Below are positions 62,369 through 64,000 of a stretch of DNA of 64,000 bases, piece by piece (position 1 is the first letter of the stretch; every line of letters starts with the position of its first letter). The notes beneath the pieces were generated by a model. It was not told the DNA's origin. It saw nothing but the letters and a program-made list of their open reading frames with translations, and searched no databases. The translations under genes were made by a program, and so were the position numbers. The stretch spans positions 434,001-498,000 of the forward strand of contig NZ_JAIEZV010000002.1 in NCBI RefSeq assembly GCF_019599545.1, in the 5' to 3' direction. The stretch comes from Halobacillus sp. Nhm2S1. GTDB lineage: Bacteria; Bacillota; Bacilli; Bacillales; Halobacillaceae.

Positions 62369-63418
62369 TTATTTTTGCGCGTCTTCAATCGCTTGATAAA
62401 CTTTGTCTACCGTTTCTTCACCGATCTTGCTCTTATAATCTTCAATGACAGGAGCTACCGCATCGACCATTTCCTGGCGTGCTTCATCAGAGATTTCTGT
62501 GTACTCCATGCCTTCTTCTTGAAGCTGTTTCAAATACTTTTCGTTCGCTTCACGGTTCAACTTACGCTCGTGCTTTCCTGCTTCTACCGCTGCATCTTTA
62601 ACGATCTTCTGCTGATCTTCTGTCAGACCATCATAGAAAGATTTGCTCATCAAGAATACGAATGGGCTGTAGATGTGGTGCGTGTTAGAAACGTGATCCT
62701 GAACTTCATAGAATTTTTGAAGATAGATGGTTGCATAAGGGTTTTCCTGACCGTCAACTGTACCTTGCTGCATCGCTGTGAACAATTCTGTGAATGCCAT
62801 TGGTGTTGGGTTAGCTCCTAGTGCTTTGAAGGCATCCAGGTGAAGGTCGTTTTCCATTGTACGGATTTTAAGACCATCGAAGTCGTCAACAGATGCTACC
62901 GCACGCTCACTGTTTGTAAGGTCACGGAAACCATTTTCCCAATAAGCCAGACCTACAAGGTTCTGTTCTTCCAGTTTTCCAAGCAATTCTTGTCCAACTT
63001 CCCCATCTAATACTTTGTCGGCTACTTGTTCGTTAGGGAAAAGGAACGGAATGTCGAATACGCTGAATTCTGGTACGAAGTTCGCTAGTGGAGCTGTAGA
63101 TGGAACAACCACTTCCTGTGTACCAAGCTGAAGGGCTTCCGTCATGGAACGGTCGTCACCAAGCTGACCACTGTGATAGGTATCCACTTTGATCGCGCCG
63201 TCTGTTTTCTCTTCAACGATTTCTTTAAACTTCAATAGACCTTTGTACTGAGGGTGATCACTGTTCAGACCGATTCCGGCTTTAATCGTTTTTGTTTCGC
63301 CGCTATCACCTGAAGCGCTTTCACCTTCGCCACTGCTTGACTCTGCTCCGCCGTTACCACATGCGGCAAGGACTGTAATCAAAAGAACCATAGACAATAA
63401 ACCAAATAATTTCTTCAT
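62369..63418 (-). CDS. dctP: TRAP transporter solute-binding lipoprotein
   Basis: Periplasmic-type binding protein tethered by a lipid: MKKLFGLLSMVLLITVLAAC (Cys residue 20), then a Gly/Ser/Glu linker. DctP features: GLNSDHPQYKGLLKFKEIVEE, FPNEQVADKVLDGEVGQE, and the ligand-carboxylate Arg region GLKIRTMENDLHLDAFKALGANPTPMAFTELFTAMQQGTVDGQENPY. 349 aa. ATG 63418 follows GAGG by six bases; the TTG 63424 is less well spaced. The ligand is probably a mono- or dicarboxylate or sugar acid. Confidence 0.95.
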   Translation of the reverse strand: MKKLFGLLSMVLLITVLAACGNGGAESSSGEGESASGDSGETKTIKAGIGLNSDHPQYKGLLKFKEIVEEKTDGAIKVDTYHSGQLGDDRSMTEALQLGTQEVVVPSTAPLANFVPEFSVFDIPFLFPNEQVADKVLDGEVGQELLGKLEEQNLVGLAYWENGFRDLTNSERAVASVDDFDGLKIRTMENDLHLDAFKALGANPTPMAFTELFTAMQQGTVDGQENPYATIYLQKFYEVQDHVSNTHHIYSPFVFLMSKSFYDGLTEDQQKIVKDAAVEAGKHERKLNREANEKYLKQLQEEGMEYTEISDEARQEMVDAVAPVIEDYKSKIGEETVDKVYQAIEDAQK

Positions 63419-63480
63419 GTTCAACCTCTCTCCTTGTATGTAAAATTTTTTTCACAAAGCTTACGTACTATCCCTGAATC

Positions 63481-63494
63481 AGTAACCGCTTTCA
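63481..63494. promoter_or_regulatory. cre-like box in the dctP leader
   Basis: AGTAACCGCTTTCA matches TGWNANCGNTNWCA except A for T at the first base. It lies about 145-158 nt downstream of the predicted transcription start, where CcpA can act as a roadblock. Confidence 0.5.
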
Positions 63495-63570
63495 ATCCAC
63501 AGCCCACTATGCAGGAATCGATTCCATAGAAAATAGTTTTTCTTTGTTCACCCTCTACCCATCTCTATAT

Positions 63571-63584
63571 TAGAAGCGCTTTCA
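63571..63584. promoter_or_regulatory. cre-like box in the dctP leader, second copy
   Basis: TAGAAGCGCTTTCA, two mismatches from consensus, but with an intact AGCGCT centre. Confidence 0.4.
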
Positions 63585-63621
63585 AAGGACCTCTAAAAAA
63601 AGAAGCGTTCAGGAAAACTCT

Positions 63622-63634
63622 GAAAATTATTTTC
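63622..63634. promoter_or_regulatory. Palindromic operator candidate 1
   Basis: GAAAATTATTTTC, perfect symmetry. It sits just downstream of the -10 of the dctP promoter. Confidence 0.55.
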
Positions 63635-63644
63635 TGTAATTTCG

Positions 63645-63672
63645 ATTATACAATAAATCTTTTTTAGTTCAA
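63645..63672 (-). promoter_or_regulatory. Strong sigma-A promoter of dctPQM
   Basis: Minus strand TTGAAC (63672-63667), 16-bp spacer, consensus TATAAT (63650-63645). It gives an approximately 220-nt 5' leader. Confidence 0.75.
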
Positions 63673-63682
63673 TAGTTTTTTA

Positions 63683-63694
63683 GAAAAAAATTTC
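63683..63694. promoter_or_regulatory. Palindromic operator candidate 2
   Basis: GAAAAAAATTTC, half-sites GAAA/TTTC around four A residues, immediately upstream of the dctP -35. Confidence 0.45.
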
Positions 63695-63714
63695 ACCCAC
63701 CCAAACTTTCTTTT

Positions 63715-63726
63715 GAAATAAATTTC
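63715..63726. promoter_or_regulatory. Palindromic operator candidate 3
   Basis: GAAATAAATTTC within TTGAAATAAATTTCAT, close to the start of the rpiR gene, which could mean autoregulation. Confidence 0.55.
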
Positions 63727-63768
63727 ATATACAATAAGAGAAAGTTGAGATTCGAAGGAGGAATCCCT

Positions 63769-64000
63769 ATGATTGAAGCTCCCACGAAACACGTCATCAG
63801 CAGAATTCGTTCTTCTTATTCACAATTCAGTGAAAAAGAAAAGCTGATCGCTGATTACATTTTGGAAAATACAGAAGAAATCGTTCACTCTACCATTAAC
63901 CAGGTCGCGGATAATCTTATGGTCGCTGATGCAACCGTTTTCAGATTTTGTAAGCGCTTAGGTTTTAAAGGTTACCAGGCGATGAAAATTGCTTTAGCCT
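63769..64000 (+). CDS. RpiR/MurR-family transcriptional regulator (truncated by window end)
   Basis: Only the N-terminal 77 residues are in view: VISRIRSSYSQFSEKEKLIA then DYILENTEEIVHSTINQVAD and the HTH with ATVFRFCKRLGFKGYQ. This is the RpiR HTH_6 domain; a SIS sugar-phosphate domain is expected beyond the window. GAAGGAGG lies seven bases before ATG 63769. Divergent from dctPQM, so it is the likely regulator of that operon. Confidence 0.9.
   Translation, partial: MIEAPTKHVISRIRSSYSQFSEKEKLIADYILENTEEIVHSTINQVADNLMVADATVFRFCKRLGFKGYQAMKIALA

Noticed and set aside
1-64000. CRISPR arrays, tRNA or rRNA genes
   Set aside because: No regularly spaced direct repeats and no cloverleaf or rRNA-like sequence were seen on either strand.

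Overview
The window reads as chromosome of a moderately halophilic, spore-former-type Bacillaceae (Halobacillus/Thalassobacillus-like; the genus is inference). The reasons are strong AGGAGG-type ribosome binding sites, frequent TTG/GTG starts, wall teichoic acid genes of the Bacillus type (tagO, tagA, tagGH), SinI- and IDEAL-family proteins, CcpA-type cre boxes, many acidic surface proteins, and tripartite and TRAP carboxylate transporters. No rRNA, tRNA, CRISPR array or prophage was seen.

Layout. 0.2-1.6 kb: a capA/capB-type polysaccharide co-polymerase and tyrosine kinase pair. 1.9-3.9 kb: a secreted TPR/InlB-B-repeat protein. 3.9-17.5 kb: a nine-gene minus-strand operon with two GT4 glycosyltransferases, a coiled-coil orphan, an 899-aa double glycosyltransferase, an alpha/beta-hydrolase-heparinase fusion, wecC, tagG, tagH and wecB. 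It probably makes and exports a ManNAcA-containing cell-surface polymer. 17.9-21.5 kb: an RDD protein, gnd and zwf (oxidative pentose phosphate pathway). 22-27.5 kb: a TctCBA tricarboxylate transporter with its CitA/DcuS-type two-component system. 27.8 kb: a NERD protein. 28.8-33.8 kb: a second polysaccharide cluster (GT4, Wzy-like ligase/polymerase, PIG-L deacetylase, MurJ-type flippase). 34.3-39.8 kb: two large cell-wall-binding-repeat-2 proteins (a lytic transglycosylase and an amidase) around an acidic lipoprotein. 40.4-45.0 kb: tagA, a second wecC, a GNAT enzyme and tagO.

45.2-49.0 kb is a regulatory patch of small proteins: a 36-aa ORF, a TTG-start unknown, a SinR-like repressor without the C-terminal partner domain, an AraC regulator, a 44-aa SinI-family anti-repressor, and an IDEAL protein. 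49.3-55.4 kb: pgcA and the hom-thrC-thrB threonine operon. 55.5-58.2 kb: VanZ, an HTH protein, two divergent small sigma-70-like proteins and small unknowns. 58.3-59.0 kb: a REP-associated tyrosine transposase (RAYT) whose matching REP-like repeats lie on both sides of it and again at 51.3-52.0 kb. 59.0-64.0 kb: an HPr-like protein with no His-15 but a Ser-46-like site (Crh type), an AEC carrier, a DctPQM TRAP transporter, and a divergent, truncated RpiR regulator. The dctP-rpiR intergenic region holds three GAAA-TTTC palindromes and two cre-like boxes.

How it fits together: most of the window serves the cell envelope. TagO and TagA start the linkage unit, WecB/WecC supply ManNAc/ManNAcA sugars, the GT operons build polymers, TagGH/MurJ/Wzy move them, and the amidase and transglycosylase remodel the wall. 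A SinI/SinR-type switch sits between envelope clusters. The two carboxylate uptake systems appear to be under catabolite control.
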